The notes beneath the pieces were generated by a model that worked only from the letters and a program-made list of their open reading frames with translations, was not told where the DNA came from and searched no databases. A DNA stretch of 64,000 nt from Gammaproteobacteria bacterium. Lineage in GTDB: Bacteria > Pseudomonadota > Gammaproteobacteria > Pseudomonadales > Pseudohongiellaceae. The translations under genes were made by a program, and so were the position numbers. The DNA lies in assembly GCA_024639905.1 (NCBI GenBank), contig JAHEGE010000002.1:235535-299534 (forward strand). Reading direction: 5' to 3'. Below, piece after piece: positions 1 through 10,554 of the stretch; position 1 is the first letter of the stretch, and each line of letters begins with the position of its first letter.

Positions 1-2720
1 GAGACTTCGGCCTCTACTGGGGCTGGCGCCTCAATCTCGGGCTCTGCTGTGGCTGCTGCCTCAGTAACCGGTTCTGCTATGGGTTCAGCTGCCGGTTCGG
101 CGACGACTTCTTCCAGGCCTTGGTCTAGGCTTTCTGAAATCGCGAGGGCTTGGACTGTCTCAGTTATCTCAGCTGTCTCAGTAGTCTCAGCATCCGGTGC
201 ATTGACGCCGTCTGCGGAGGATTCGCTTGCCTCTTCAGACTTCGCGCGCTTGCGTGGTCGACGTGGTCGACGCTCACGTACTTTGCGCTCGCGTTCTGGA
301 TCTGCGTCGTCCGAGGCGGTCTCGACTTCAGCTGCCTCGATGGCTGGCACGGCCTCTTCTGCGACAACCGATTCAACCTTCGCTTCGACGACTGCCTCTA
401 CAGCAGCCTCAACAACTGTCTCGATCGGAGAGGTATCCTCAGCGACCGGTTCTGCGACTTCGGTGGCCTCTAATTCTGGGCGCGGCCCACGCTTACGCGG
501 AGTTGTGTTCTTCGGACGCTGACTTGCTGGACGACGTGAGAACTCCGAGTGAGTTTCCTCATTCTCGACTTGTTCGACGTTTTGCGTTTCAGACTGGTCA
601 TTGTCTCGCTTTTCGCCGCTGCGAGAGCGTGATCGACGGCGGCGGTTGCCTTCGCTTGAGCTACGTTCGCTCTCGTTCTCCGCTCTGTTGCCAGCGTCGT
701 CCGCCTGGTCGCGACTATGTGTGCTGTCGACGTTGTCACCGCGACTGCTGTCTCGGTTGTTGTCACGATTGGCGTCCCTATTGCCATCGCGATTACGGCC
801 GCCGCGGCGTCCACCGCGCGAACGGCGTTCGCCACGCTCCGATTTCGCTTGGTCGTCGTCGCCGCGCTCTTCGTTCTTTGCGCGAGGCTCGCGTCCGCCT
901 TCTGCACTGCGCTCAGCCTTCGCGTTGCGCTCGCCGCGGTTGTTTTGACCGCGGCCGCCACGTGAAGACGACCTGCCGCGTCCACCACGGTTGCCGCTAC
1001 GCTTAGGCTTCTCTGCTTCTTTCTTTTTGGAGGAGCCGAATAGGCCGGCGATGGCTGCGATAAGACTGGCAATGAGACCGGTCTTCGATTCGCTGCTTTT
1101 CTTCTCCTTCGTCTCCTTAGGCGTTCGTGCCTTAGGCATGGGAACGCCTTCGACCGAGGGGCGTTGTACAGCGGCAACTGGCGCTGAGTTTTTCGCGCTA
1201 TTGATTGGCTCGGGAGTCACGGTGATATCAACTTCATACTCTTCGCCTGCTTGGTTAACACCAATGATCTTGTAGTGTGGCGTGAGTAACTCTGGGTGCC
1301 CGCTGACCTGAACCTTAGTGCCGCTTTGGGTCTCAATGCCCGCGAGAGCAACGCGTTTCTCGTTCAAAAGGTATGACGAAACGACGAGTGGGACGTCGGC
1401 CCGTACTTCGTTGCATTTCGGTTTGTTCGCCTCTTCCTGAATGATTCGCAGAATGGACAATGAGAGTGATTCGACGTCGCGTATAGTGCCTTGTCCGCTG
1501 CAGCGAGGGCACGTGATCGCGCTGGTCTCGCCCAAAGAGGGGCGCAGGCGCTGACGCGACATTTCGAGCAAGCCGAAGCGCGAGATGCGTCCGACTTGCA
1601 CGCGAGCGCGGTCGGCTTCTAGCGCATCGCGCATTCGGTTTTCGACGTCGCGCTGATTGCGGTTCGAGCTCATGTCGATGAAATCGATAACCACGAGCCC
1701 GCCCATGTCGCGCAGGCGTAATTGGCGTGCGATCTCGTCAGCCGCTTCGAGGTTAGTCGTCACTGCTGTCTCTTCGATATCTGCGCCACGCGTGGCCCGC
1801 GCCGAGTTAATGTCGATTGAGATCAGTGCTTCGGTTGGATCGATAACAACAGAGCCGCCAGACGGGAGCTTTACTTCGCGCTCGAAGGCGCTCTCGATCT
1901 GGCTCTCGATCTGGTAGCGATTAAAGAGGGGAAGGGGATCAGAGTACAGCTTGATGCGGCTTTCGTACTGCGGCATAACCTGCTTGACGAAGGTCATGGC
2001 CTCATCGAAAGCCTCTTGGGTGTCGAATAACACCTCGCCGATGTCTTTGCGAAGGTAGTCGCGGATCATGCGGATGATGACGTTGCTCTCTTGGTAGATC
2101 AGGAACGGCGCACGTTTGCCTTCTGATGCTTCGCCGATCGCTTGCCATAAGGCGAGTAGATAGTCTAAGTCCCACTGCAGCTCTTCTTGGCCTTTGCCAA
2201 TGCCTGCGGTGCGCACAATTATGCCCATGCCGTTGGGTATCTCTAGCCCGCGCAGAGCTTCGCGAAGCTCGTTGCGCTCGTCGCCTTCGATGCGGCGCGA
2301 AATGCCGCCGGCCTTGGGGTTGTTTGGCATCAACACCAAATAGCGTCCAGCAAGACTGATATAGGTCGTGAGGGCAGCGCCCTTGTTACCGCGCTCTTCC
2401 TTTTCGACTTGAACGATCACCTGAGTGCCTTCAGGAATAAGCTCCTTCAGGTTGGTGCGCTCGCCGTTTGTCTTCACATCGCGAGCGTAATACTCGCTTG
2501 ATATTTCCTTGAGCGGAAGGAAGCCGTGACGCTCGGCGCCGAAGTCGACGAACGCAGCTTCGAGGCTAGGCTCTACGCGGGTAATTTTGCCCTTGTAGAT
2601 GTTGGCCTTTTTCTGGATGCGGGTACGATTTTCTATATCGAGGTCGTAAAGTCGTTGACCGTCGACGAGGGCAACACGGAGTTCTTCTTCCTGTGTCGCA
2701 TTGATAAGCATTCTTTTCAT
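1..2720 (-). CDS. rne: Ribonuclease E, 3' end beyond the window (partial)
   Basis: Essential endoribonuclease that starts mRNA decay and processes rRNA and tRNA; it scaffolds the degradosome at the inner membrane. The frame is open from the ATG at 2720 to the window edge (906 codons, no stop), so the C-terminus is missing. Order: S1 domain (about 35-120), catalytic core with the metal-site segments IDINSAR and VIDFIDM (about 300-345), and the zinc-link motif CPRCSGQG near residue 405. Around residues 545-565 a hydrophobic or amphipathic stretch ([15 protein letters not shown]) resembles the membrane-targeting helix. The remainder is an Arg-rich then Ala/Glu-rich tail of low complexity, as expected of the scaffold half. 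The start is preceded by AAGGAAAG. A long leader and a strong promoter lie upstream. The core matches E. coli RNase E closely from memory. Confidence 0.97.
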   Translation of the reverse strand, partial: MKRMLINATQEEELRVALVDGQRLYDLDIENRTRIQKKANIYKGKITRVEPSLEAAFVDFGAERHGFLPLKEISSEYYARDVKTNGERTNLKELIPEGTQVIVQVEKEERGNKGAALTTYISLAGRYLVLMPNNPKAGGISRRIEGDERNELREALRGLEIPNGMGIIVRTAGIGKGQEELQWDLDYLLALWQAIGEASEGKRAPFLIYQESNVIIRMIRDYLRKDIGEVLFDTQEAFDEAMTFVKQVMPQYESRIKLYSDPLPLFNRYQIESQIESAFEREVKLPSGGSVVIDPTEALISIDINSARATRGADIEETAVTTNLEAADEIARQLRLRDMGGLVVIDFIDMSSNRNQRDVENRMRDALEADRARVQVGRISRFGLLEMSRQRLRPSLGETSAITCPRCSGQGTIRDVESLSLSILRIIQEEANKPKCNEVRADVPLVVSSYLLNEKRVALAGIETQSGTKVQVSGHPELLTPHYKIIGVNQAGEEYEVDITVTPEPINSAKNSAPVAAVQRPSVEGVPMPKARTPKETKEKKSSESKTGLIASLIAAIAGLFGSSKKKEAEKPKRSGNRGGRGRSSSRGGRGQNNRGERNAKAERSAEGGREPRAKNEERGDDDQAKSERGERRSRGGRRGGRNRDGNRDANRDNNRDSSRGDNVDSTHSRDQADDAGNRAENESERSSSEGNRRRRSRSRSGEKRDNDQSETQNVEQVENEETHSEFSRRPASQRPKNTTPRKRGPRPELEATEVAEPVAEDTSPIETVVEAAVEAVVEAKVESVVAEEAVPAIEAAEVETASDDADPERERKVRERRPRRPRKRAKSEEASESSADGVNAPDAETTETAEITETVQALAISESLDQGLEEVVAEPAAEPIAEPVTEAAATAEPEIEAPAPVEAEV

Positions 2721-3342
2721 TGGTTCACTTTCCTTAAAATACCAAGGAGTAAACCAGGAAGGGATTCACAAGTTGCGCGCCTACTAGCCTACTAAAGCTA
2801 GAGGGTTGCATCTGCCGGCCTCGGCTAAGAGGTCACGGTGGCCACTACGGGCGACGAGCGTCGAGCGACGTTAGCTGTATGCGGCATAGATCTCCGCGAG
2901 GCTAGCGTCTCTGCTGCTTCTTAGTTATCTGACTGCTTGCAAGTAAGGCGTGCCGCGGTGGGACAGCCATTCGAGTTCGTCTGTTCTTCAGTGTGTGCTG
3001 AGAGTGACATCGTCTTGCTAGGGTCTCGTTGATTGATAAATGAAGCGAATCTTGTCGTGTATTGGTTACGCTTGAAGGCTGTCTCGCCACTATTGCATCG
3101 CCTTGCGGCGGTTTGGGGGGCGAAGCGCACTTCTGGCGATGAATCTGGTTTCCTGGAGCTCTCTGGTTGTCTGGCAGCTCGGAGCTTTGGGCTCCAGTAT
3201 TTCGCTGCGGTTTGGCTTCCATTGGTCTTGTGTCTGTTACACTGTCTTCTCAGGCGATGGCCATTATCGTGTTGCCACCGCGGGACTCTTCCCTCATTCC
3301 AAGTCGTCAATTCTTTATCGGAGGCGATTTCGCAGCCGATCG
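2721..3342 (-). promoter_or_regulatory. Long 5' leader of rne
   Basis: No convincing gene lies between rne and lolC (2721-3610). The promoter at 3349-3377 would give a leader of about 620 nt before the rne ATG. Established knowledge: E. coli rne has a 361-nt leader through which RNase E feeds back on its own mRNA. A long leader here fits the same logic, though the sequence resemblance is not testable by eye. Open frames inside it (for example minus 2921-3361) have no recognisable protein character. From the inferred start site to 3610 there are only the two divergent promoter regions. Confidence 0.6.
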
Positions 3343-3348
3343 GGGTCG

Positions 3349-3377
3349 AATATAACAGCAAAGTTGCGTTTACTCAA
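3349..3377 (-). promoter_or_regulatory. Sigma-70 type promoter for rne
   Basis: On the minus strand, TTGAGT (3377-3372) and TATATT (3354-3349) are separated by exactly 17 bp, close to the -35/-10 consensus. The predicted start is near 3342, pointing at rne. This is the best promoter-like match in the 890-bp intergenic region. Confidence 0.6.
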
Positions 3378-3547
3378 ACACTTACAATGCTTTTCTTGAG
3401 CCAGTTGCCAGCCTAGGGCTTGTTCCTGGCAAGGTTCCGCTGCGGGCTGCCATTTCAGCCCTTTGCCTGTGCTTGATAAGGCCGCAGGCGTATGCCTAGA
3501 ATACCGCTCTACTGCCATCCCTGCGCCGACACGGGTGGCCCATCAGC

Positions 3548-3577
3548 TTGACAGTCGCCTAACGGGTTAGCCAATGT
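3548..3577 (+). promoter_or_regulatory. Candidate promoter for the lolCDE operon
   Basis: A perfect TTGACA lies at 3548-3553, followed after 18 bp by CAATGT (3572-3577), a weak -10. Transcription would begin about 25 nt before the lolC ATG. The strong -35 with a poor -10 makes this only a moderate call. Confidence 0.4.
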
Positions 3578-3610
3578 GTTTCCGTGCAGCGATTTCCCCG
3601 CGGGACTAAC

Positions 3611-4849
3611 ATGTCGCAACCTTTATCGCTTCGAGTAGGCCTACGATTCAGCCGCGCGCGCAAGCCCAACGGGCTTCTCTCGTTTGTATCGATGATCGCC
3701 ATGCTGGGGGTTATGCTGGGTGTTGCAGTGCTTGTCGTGGCCTTGGCTGTGATGAATGGATCAATCAATTTTTTGCGCGGTGAGGCACTGAAATCTGTGC
3801 CTCATCTAACGCTGTCGAGCGCGGCGTTTGAGCGTGACTGGCAAAGCTACGCCGAAGCCTTCGAAGGGGTAGAAGGGGTGCTAGCCGCCTATCCCGTGTC
3901 AGAGATCGAAGCCGTCCTGACGCTGCGAGGCGCGACAGAATTTATCGAGTTGCAAGGCGTAGAGGCGGCAACGGAGATTGCGGGTAACAGCGGTGAGCGT
4001 GCGCTCGAGCTGCTCGCGGAATTAGCCCAGCGCCCAGATGGTGTCGTACTCAGCGCGCGCCTTGCCTCCCAGTTGGGCGCGCGGTTGGGTGATGAGGTCA
4101 GCATCGCCGGCCTCGATCGAATGCTGCGTCGCTCCAAAGTTCCAGCTCAGTCCTTCGTTGTGCTTGGCTACGCAGACTTCGGCGCTTACGGGGGCGGTAA
4201 CATCGCTCTGACGAACCGAATTGCCGTACAATCGCTTGCTGGAAAGCAGTTTCAGGCCGAGCTGCGGTTGCGGCTCGCCGACGTTTTCGCGGCCGATAGG
4301 CTGCAAGCCGAGGTACTCGATCTCGAGATTGCGGCGTCCCTCGACGATCTCAGTAGTGAAACCTGGCGGGAGGCCCAATCCGGGCTTTTCGGCGCGCTGG
4401 CGATGGAGAAATTCCTTACCGGTCTGATGCTCATGATGATCGTCGCTGTGGGGGCGGTGAACATCGTATCCACGCTCGTCATGGCAGTGTCTGAGAAGGG
4501 GCCTGACGTCGCAATCTTGCGTACGATGGGCGCGTCGCGCGGTGCTATCTTGCGGGTTTTTATCGTACAGGGTGGCGTGAGCGGGCTCGTTGGGACGCTG
4601 CTAGGAGCGCTGCTTGGGTCTGTGTTGGCGACCCAACTTGCGACGATAGGCCTGGCGCTAGAGCGCGTCTTGGGCGTCCTCACCAGTAACGATAACCTTG
4701 TACTCCTATCCCATCTGCAGACCCAGCTCATCTGGCAGGAAGTCGCGAGTGTTTGTGTGATCGCATTACTCATTAGTTTATTAGCTACGCTCTATCCAGC
4801 GTACCGCGCGAGCAAAATAGAGCCCGCTGAGGTCCTTCGCTATGAATAA
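3611..4849 (+). CDS. lolC: Lipoprotein-releasing ABC transporter permease LolC
   Basis: Inner-membrane subunit of LolCDE, which extracts mature outer-membrane lipoproteins and hands them to LolA. The protein has 412 aa, with one membrane helix near the N-terminus (about 27-48), a large periplasmic domain and three C-terminal helices: the MacB/FtsX fold. The ATG at 3611 was chosen over an in-frame codon 27 bp upstream because the resulting N-terminus ([13 protein letters not shown]) lines up with LolC of E. coli. There is no clear Shine-Dalgarno. The gene overlaps lolD by 8 bp. LolC and LolE are separate genes here, so this is the LolC/LolE type and not the single-permease LolF type. lolA lies about 50 kb away in the window. 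Confidence 0.93.
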   Translation: MSQPLSLRVGLRFSRARKPNGLLSFVSMIAMLGVMLGVAVLVVALAVMNGSINFLRGEALKSVPHLTLSSAAFERDWQSYAEAFEGVEGVLAAYPVSEIEAVLTLRGATEFIELQGVEAATEIAGNSGERALELLAELAQRPDGVVLSARLASQLGARLGDEVSIAGLDRMLRRSKVPAQSFVVLGYADFGAYGGGNIALTNRIAVQSLAGKQFQAELRLRLADVFAADRLQAEVLDLEIAASLDDLSSETWREAQSGLFGALAMEKFLTGLMLMMIVAVGAVNIVSTLVMAVSEKGPDVAILRTMGASRGAILRVFIVQGGVSGLVGTLLGALLGSVLATQLATIGLALERVLGVLTSNDNLVLLSHLQTQLIWQEVASVCVIALLISLLATLYPAYRASKIEPAEVLRYE

Positions 4850-5546
4850 ACCCGTGCAGGGCCAAGAGTCCGTCGTGCTTCGCGCAGAGGGACTGGGAAA
4901 GCGCTACCGTCAGGGGCCTCGGGACATCGTGGTGTTGGATGACTTGAGTTTCCAAGTCAAAGCGGGGGAGCGCGTCGCTATTGTGGGGAGTTCGGGCTCG
5001 GGCAAAACCACTTTGCTGAATTTGCTTGGTGGTTTGGACGAACCCAGTGCAGGTAGCGTTGTCGTGGCCGGCAATGAGTTAGCCGGTATCACAGAGGCGC
5101 AGCGAGGTGTGCTGCGTAATCGTTTCCTCGGCTTCGTCTATCAATTTCATCATTTGCTGGCGGAATTCTCCGCGCTTGAGAATGTCTGCATGCCGCTCTA
5201 CATAGCAGGTATGGATGACGTTCAGGCAGAGGCTAAGGCGCAGGCTCTCCTTGCGAGAGTTGGGCTAGGTGAGCGGCTCGCGCATAAGCCCTCCGCGCTG
5301 TCCGGTGGAGAGCGGCAGCGTGTCGCTATCGCGCGCGCTCTGGTTAATGATCCTAGCTGTGTCTTGATGGACGAGCCTACCGGTAATCTCGATCGGCAAA
5401 CGGCGCTCGAAATACATGAACTGATGCGTGAGCTTAGCGAGACACTGGCTACCAGCTTCGTTGTGGTCACCCACGATGAAGCGCTCGCTTCTGCGATGGA
5501 TCGTCGGCTCTCTCTCCGCTCTGGGTCTTTACATGAGCAAGCCTGA
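4842..5546 (+). CDS. lolD: Lipoprotein-releasing ABC transporter ATPase LolD
   Basis: Cytoplasmic ATPase that powers LolCE. The protein has 234 aa, the family's usual size. It carries a Walker A motif [11 protein letters not shown] (about 49-59), a Q-loop region [16 protein letters not shown] typical of LolD, the signature [15 protein letters not shown] and Walker [13 protein letters not shown], then the H-loop TH. It overlaps lolC at its start and lolE by 14 bp at its end, so the three are translationally coupled. Confidence 0.96.
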   Translation: MNKPVQGQESVVLRAEGLGKRYRQGPRDIVVLDDLSFQVKAGERVAIVGSSGSGKTTLLNLLGGLDEPSAGSVVVAGNELAGITEAQRGVLRNRFLGFVYQFHHLLAEFSALENVCMPLYIAGMDDVQAEAKAQALLARVGLGERLAHKPSALSGGERQRVAIARALVNDPSCVLMDEPTGNLDRQTALEIHELMRELSETLATSFVVVTHDEALASAMDRRLSLRSGSLHEQA

Positions 5547-6810
5547 AGAGATTCGCTCTGGCCGTAGTTTTGCGCTCGCGCGTCGCATCGGACTGCGCTA
5601 CGTGCGGGCCGGTTCTTCGAGTAGCTTGGCAGCCTTCATGTCTGCACTATCCATCGCCGGACTCGCCTTTAGCGTCGCTTTGTTGATCTTGGTGCTCTCG
5701 GTAGTCAATGGTTTCGAGCGCGAGGTGCGCGAAAATGTGCTCGCTCTCGTGCCGCATCTCGTGGTGACTAGCAGTGAGCCGTTAAATACAGCTGGCTGGA
5801 GTGACGTAGAGGCGCGCTTAGCTCGCGTCGCTGAGATAAGCGAGGTGGAACCTGTCTTAGCTAGCGTTGGCCTTGTGGCAAATGCCGCGACGAGCAGGGC
5901 GGTCGTCATTAATGGCCTCGACACCGAAGGAGAGGCCTTGGCTCGACTAGGCCGCTTCGCAGTCGCTGGCCAGGTTGCCGAGCTGGGAGCTCAGCGTTGG
6001 GGGGCCATCCTCGGGGCCTCGCTTGCTAGAGAACTCGGGGTCGACGTCGGGGACACTGTCGATGTGTTTTCGCCTAAGCTAACGCCCAACCCGCTGGCTA
6101 CTGTCCCAACGTTTAAGGCGTTTCAGGTGGTTGCGATTACCCGCGTAGGCAGCGCTGAAGTCGACGCTAAACTTGTCACGCTCGCCTTGCCCGATGCGCG
6201 CGCATTGCTGCGAGAGCGCTCGCCGCTCAACGCATTACACATTCAAACACGCGATGTATTGCTCGCCGATAGTGCGGGTTACGCTGTTCGGCAAGCGCTT
6301 GGGCCCGGATTTACGACCGAAAGCTGGACTGCCACCCTAGGTGCCATGTACCGCAATATCCAATTTTCGCGCAGTATCATCGGGTTTATGTTGTGGCTAC
6401 TTATCGCCATCGCAGCCTTCAATCTCGTCGTTAGCCTGGTCATGATGGTGCGAGATAAGCGCGGAGATGTGGCTATACTTATTACTCTGGGGGCGAGCGC
6501 CCGAACCATTGGGGGGATCTTCCTGTGGCAGGGTGTTGCGATTGCTTTTATCGGTGTCGCCTTGGGCACGGGGCTCGGTGTGGTCGCCGCCCTGTGGATC
6601 GGCGAACTGGCTAGCGCCTTCGAGCGTGCGACCGGTGTTGTGCTGCTAAACCCCGACGTTTACCCCATCGATTTTCTCCCCTCGCAGATCCTTTTGAGCG
6701 ATCTGCTTGTTGTCGCCTCGGGCGTCTTGGTCCTAGCAGTGTTGGCTGCCGTCTACCCTGCACGGCAAGCCGCTGCGCTTAAACCCGCGGTGGTACTGCG
6801 CGGGGACTAA
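5533..6810 (+). CDS. lolE: Lipoprotein-releasing ABC transporter permease LolE
   Basis: Second permease of LolCDE, 425 aa, paralogous to LolC with the same 1+3 transmembrane plan (first helix about 35-58). The ATG at 5533 lies inside the end of lolD (14-bp overlap). A longer in-frame reading from 5428 would run 119 bp into lolD and adds a non-homologous N-terminus, so I reject it. The segment [19 protein letters not shown], between the last helices, is typical of the family. Partner genes lolC and lolD lie directly upstream. Confidence 0.93.
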   Translation: MSKPEEIRSGRSFALARRIGLRYVRAGSSSSLAAFMSALSIAGLAFSVALLILVLSVVNGFEREVRENVLALVPHLVVTSSEPLNTAGWSDVEARLARVAEISEVEPVLASVGLVANAATSRAVVINGLDTEGEALARLGRFAVAGQVAELGAQRWGAILGASLARELGVDVGDTVDVFSPKLTPNPLATVPTFKAFQVVAITRVGSAEVDAKLVTLALPDARALLRERSPLNALHIQTRDVLLADSAGYAVRQALGPGFTTESWTATLGAMYRNIQFSRSIIGFMLWLLIAIAAFNLVVSLVMMVRDKRGDVAILITLGASARTIGGIFLWQGVAIAFIGVALGTGLGVVAALWIGELASAFERATGVVLLNPDVYPIDFLPSQILLSDLLVVASGVLVLAVLAAVYPARQAAALKPAVVLRGD

Positions 6811-6875
6811 ATTCGACAGAATCTCGCCGACTCGTCAGAGCTAACCTAGTGTAAGGGCTACTGGACGGGCGAATC

Positions 6876-9380
6876 ATGCGATCACTTCTGGTGTGTTACT
6901 GCCTCGGAATCTTGGCCGTGACGCCTTTCTCAGCGCTTGAGCTTATCTTCGCGCATGCGCAGGCAGCGTGTCTGATAACAGCCGGGTTGGCTATTGCAGC
7001 GAACGCGCTTTGGATTCGACGAAGCTTCGCGTTGAGGCTCTGTGCGCTGGCTGCCGGGGCCGCTTTGCATAGCAGCTGGGCGCTTAATCATCTTGATGCT
7101 CAACTCGATACGCGGCTAGAAGGTCGAGAACTGCTGGTGCGTGGTCGAGTGGCGACTATGGCGAAGGCGACTGCGACGGCGCTGCAGTTTGAATTCATTG
7201 TGTTGGATTCGGTGCCGTTGGCACCCCTTGGCGCTAGTCAGAATTGGGAAGTCCCCGGCAGTGCCTCAGGCAGGGTGCTACTAAGTTACTATCCACAGGC
7301 GCGTCCACGCAACGAGTCGCAAGCGCCACGGCTGGAGGATTCACAGTTTCCCCAAGTGCTCAAGCCGGGTTCTGAATTGCAGTTCACGGTGAAGCTCAAT
7401 CGGCCGCACGGCTTCGCCAATGCCGGCGGCTTCGACTACGAGGCGTTTCTTTTTCGTCGAGAAATTACGGCCAAAGGCTACGTGAGAGGCGAGCTCGCTC
7501 TCTATGCCGAACAAGAGTCACTGCCGCGACCTACGCCGTGGAATGCGCTACTGATTGCTGCTGAGGCTCTGCGCTTTGAGCTGCGCACTAAAATACTGAA
7601 TGTAAATTCACCCGCGCTCGCCGAATCGGCTGACGGACTCGCTATGATTCTCGCCTTAGGCTTGGGCGACTCAAGCGCAATAAGCAATCGTTTGTGGCAG
7701 CTATTTCGAGACACCGGAACGGTGCACCTGTTTGTCGTATCGGGACTGCATGTTGCCTTATTCGCCTTTCTTATGTGGCTGCCGGCGACGCTGCTCTGGC
7801 ATTTGCTTGTGACTCTGGCGCCGCGCTTCGGCGTCCGTGTAAGTCGCCGCCGGTGGGTAGCTTTGTGGTCTTTTTCGGCTGCGATGTGCTACGCCTTGCT
7901 AGCAGGTTGGGGGCTTCCCACGCGGCGTGCGGTAGTCATGCTGTCAGTCGTTGTCGCAGGCGTTTGTCTGCGACGCCGATTCGGTGCCACAACGGGGTTG
8001 TTGGTCGCGCTCGCCCTAGTCTTAACGCTATGCCCACTCGCAGCAACCAGCAGTGGCTTTTGGCTGAGTTTCGCTGCCGTCAGCGTCTTGATGTCAACGA
8101 CGTCTCATGCGGCGGGTATCGCGGGCAGACCCTCTAGTCTCCGTCGGCTAATAGGGCCTCAGCTGTCTATAGGAATAGGTCTCGCACTGCCTCTACTGAT
8201 TCTTAACGGCGGTGTTGCGTGGTTGGCGCCAGCGATTAACCTGATGGCGATTCCGCTGCTCAGCTTCGTGCTTTTGCCCTGTGTGCTAGTGCTGCTGCTG
8301 GCGGTCAGCGTGAATGTCGGTGCGCCGGCGATGCTGCGAATCGCGAATGACCTGAGCGCCTTACTTGTCAGGTTATTAGAGTCCGTCGCGGGCCTAGGCG
8401 AGGCGTGGGAGCCTCAGGTTGCGCTGAGCACGCTTGATGGTCTCGGCCTCGCGCTTGCAACGGCGATTCTGCTCATTCCGCTAGCTTCGAACGCCCGTCT
8501 CTTGATTGGCGGCTGGTTGTCGCTCTGCTTGCTGCTGTCGAGCGAGACTGCGCATTGCACGCGAAGTCCGGCCTCTTTGCGCCTAGATTTGCTCGATGTA
8601 GGGCAAGGCTTGTCAGCACTGGTCCGCACGCGCTGCCACGCGCTCCTGTTCGATGCCGGTGCGCGACTCGGGCCTGAGTTCGAGATGGGTGGCGCCGTTA
8701 TTGCGCCTACTTTACGTACGCTAGGTGTTGCGCGCCTCGATCGCGTGATCCTGAGCCACGCAGATAACGATCATGCGGGCGGGGCGATGGGGTTGATGTC
8801 TGCACTGACTGTCACGGAATTATTGCTTGGCGGGCGTCGAGAGGAGTATGAGCAGCTCAGTGATGAGGCTCGCGCGATGACGCGTGCTTGTCGAGCCGGC
8901 CAATCGTGGCGCTGGGATGGAGCTGACTTCGAGATTCTAGGCCCGATGCTGCGCGACAAGCAGTCTGCGCGCAATGCGCGGTCTTGTATTTTGAGTGTGA
9001 GCTTCGCGGGACGTTCCTTCTTACTGCCCGGCGATATTGAGGCCAATGCTGAACTCGCGTTGGTCTCGCGCACCTCTGCGTCCCTAAAAGCGGACGTGCT
9101 GATCGCGCCTCACCACGGCAGTAAGAGTTCGTCGAGTTATGCGCTACTCAAACGGGTTCTGCCACAGCTAATCTTAGTCCCCGCAGGCTACAAAAATTCC
9201 TTCGGTCATCCTCACGAGGCAGTTTTGGCGCGCTATGAACAGCTTGACGCAAGATATGCCACCACGGCATTGGGTGGCATGTTGAGCCTCGAAGTAGACG
9301 CCGGCGGCGGTATGACAGGAGTCATCGAATACCGCCTAGCTGAGCCAAGGTACTGGCGTCCCCGCGCGCGTGTCCTGTGA
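6876..9380 (+). CDS. comEC: ComEC/Rec2 family DNA uptake channel
   Basis: Polytopic inner-membrane protein predicted to pass single-stranded DNA into the cytoplasm during natural transformation. The protein has 834 aa in three parts: an N-terminal region with several helices and an OB-like soluble domain; the Competence domain with the family segment FVVSGLHVALFAF (about 287-299); and a C-terminal metallo-beta-lactamase-like domain. The last begins at LLDVGQGLSALVRT and carries the metal motif SHADNDHAGG and a later HHGSKSSSS. It lies 65 bp after lolE and 59 bp before exbB, in the same order I recall in Pseudomonas. No other competence genes are in the window, so transformability is not established. 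Confidence 0.93.
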   Translation: MRSLLVCYCLGILAVTPFSALELIFAHAQAACLITAGLAIAANALWIRRSFALRLCALAAGAALHSSWALNHLDAQLDTRLEGRELLVRGRVATMAKATATALQFEFIVLDSVPLAPLGASQNWEVPGSASGRVLLSYYPQARPRNESQAPRLEDSQFPQVLKPGSELQFTVKLNRPHGFANAGGFDYEAFLFRREITAKGYVRGELALYAEQESLPRPTPWNALLIAAEALRFELRTKILNVNSPALAESADGLAMILALGLGDSSAISNRLWQLFRDTGTVHLFVVSGLHVALFAFLMWLPATLLWHLLVTLAPRFGVRVSRRRWVALWSFSAAMCYALLAGWGLPTRRAVVMLSVVVAGVCLRRRFGATTGLLVALALVLTLCPLAATSSGFWLSFAAVSVLMSTTSHAAGIAGRPSSLRRLIGPQLSIGIGLALPLLILNGGVAWLAPAINLMAIPLLSFVLLPCVLVLLLAVSVNVGAPAMLRIANDLSALLVRLLESVAGLGEAWEPQVALSTLDGLGLALATAILLIPLASNARLLIGGWLSLCLLLSSETAHCTRSPASLRLDLLDVGQGLSALVRTRCHALLFDAGARLGPEFEMGGAVIAPTLRTLGVARLDRVILSHADNDHAGGAMGLMSALTVTELLLGGRREEYEQLSDEARAMTRACRAGQSWRWDGADFEILGPMLRDKQSARNARSCILSVSFAGRSFLLPGDIEANAELALVSRTSASLKADVLIAPHHGSKSSSSYALLKRVLPQLILVPAGYKNSFGHPHEAVLARYEQLDARYATTALGGMLSLEVDAGGGMTGVIEYRLAEPRYWRPRARVL

Positions 9381-9439
9381 TAAACTCTGAGGGTCCGCCG
9401 GGTCAAATGCGCGGCTAACTCGTGTCAAGGAGTGCTGAT

Positions 9440-10072
9440 TTGTTCGACGTAGTTAATTCTGGCGGTATCCTTATGCTGCCTATCCTGTTTTGTTCTGTCC
9501 TAGCCATCGCTGTCATCATCGAGCGTGCGTGGTCGCTGAGCACCGCGCGTGTGATGCCTAAATACGCGCTTGCTCAGGTGTGGACTTGGCTAAAGAACGA
9601 TCAGCTCGATGCGCAGCGGTTACGAGAGGTCAGGCGGTCGTCGCCTTTGGGGCGTTTATTGGCCGTAGGGCTGAGTAATAGCAAATTTGGTCGTGCGGCG
9701 ATGGTCGAGGCCATCGAGCTCGCCGCCGCTCAAGTCGTGCATGAGCTCGAGCGCTACCTCGAGACACTAGGGACGATAGCAGCCATCGCGCCGCTGCTTG
9801 GTCTGCTTGGAACGGTAGTCGGCATGATAAGAGTTTTTGGACAGATTATGCTTGTAGGCACCGGCGACGCTGGTGCGCTCGCGGGCGGGATTTCCGAAGC
9901 GCTCGTCTCCACTGCGGCTGGCCTTTGTGTTGCGATACCGGCGTATGCCGCACACCGCTTTTTCCTGCGACGCGTCGATGCGTTAGTGATCGGCCTTGAA
10001 CAAGAGTCGCTGAAATTGGTTGACGCACTGCACAGCGACAAGAGCGTCGAGTTGCGGGGCGCAGGCACGTGA
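9440..10072 (+). CDS. exbB: ExbB/MotA/TolQ family proton channel subunit
   Basis: Inner-membrane proton channel subunit that, with ExbD, energises a TonB or Tol-like outer-membrane process. The protein has 210 aa with three membrane segments (about 10-30, 105-130 and 150-175) and the family stretch IAPLLGLLGTVVGMI. I place the start at TTG 9440. AAGGAG (9427-9432) sits 7 nt upstream and the product begins MFDVVNSGGILMLPI, the standard N-terminus. A GTG at 9422 in the same frame has no ribosome binding site of its own. The gene overlaps exbD by 4 bp. No tonB is nearby, so whether it serves TonB or another partner is open. Confidence 0.88.
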   Translation: MFDVVNSGGILMLPILFCSVLAIAVIIERAWSLSTARVMPKYALAQVWTWLKNDQLDAQRLREVRRSSPLGRLLAVGLSNSKFGRAAMVEAIELAAAQVVHELERYLETLGTIAAIAPLLGLLGTVVGMIRVFGQIMLVGTGDAGALAGGISEALVSTAAGLCVAIPAYAAHRFFLRRVDALVIGLEQESLKLVDALHSDKSVELRGAGT

Positions 10073-10488
10073 AGTTTAAGCGCGCACGGCGCGAGTCGCC
10101 TGCCTTGAATTTGACGCCGTTAATCGACATCGTTTTCTTGCTCCTGATCTTTTTTATGGTGACGACGAGTTTTAGTCGCGAGACACGGCTGCTTGTGAGT
10201 CTGCCCGAAGCCACCGGTGTGCCTCAGAGTCCTGCAGAGGCAATCGAGGTCTTAGTGACCCGCGACGGCGATTATGCGATCAATGGGCGGCAACTTATCG
10301 ACCAGCGCGGCGACAGCTTGGTACGCGGACTCGAATTAGAGTCGGGTGGGGACACGTCGCGCAGCGTGGTATTAGTGGCGGATGCGGAGGTCAGGCATCA
10401 GTCTGTGGTGACGGCGATGGAGGCGATAGGGCGCTCGGGCTTTAAGAATTTGAGCATAGCCACGCGCGAAAGCGCGCAGGATTGTTAG
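10069..10488 (+). CDS. exbD: ExbD/TolR family biopolymer transport protein
   Basis: Partner of ExbB, 139 aa, with one N-terminal membrane helix (about 20-40). The helix begins at the family segment LNLTPLIDIVFLLLIFFM, whose Asp is the proton-conducting residue, and is followed by a periplasmic domain. It starts with GTG overlapping the exbB stop (GTGA). In relatives this exbBD pair sits just before lpxK, as here. Confidence 0.92.
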   Translation: MKFKRARRESPALNLTPLIDIVFLLLIFFMVTTSFSRETRLLVSLPEATGVPQSPAEAIEVLVTRDGDYAINGRQLIDQRGDSLVRGLELESGGDTSRSVVLVADAEVRHQSVVTAMEAIGRSGFKNLSIATRESAQDC

Positions 10489-10554
10489 GTTGGCCTGCTA
10501 GGGCTTTCCAGTGCCTGCTAGTGGTTTTCAGTAATAGGATGCGGTGACTCTTCG

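Noticed and set aside
2902..3416. Overlapping open frames of 98-146 codons on both strands between rne and lolC
   Set aside because: They overlap each other in several frames, show no domain or membrane pattern, and fall inside the inferred rne leader.
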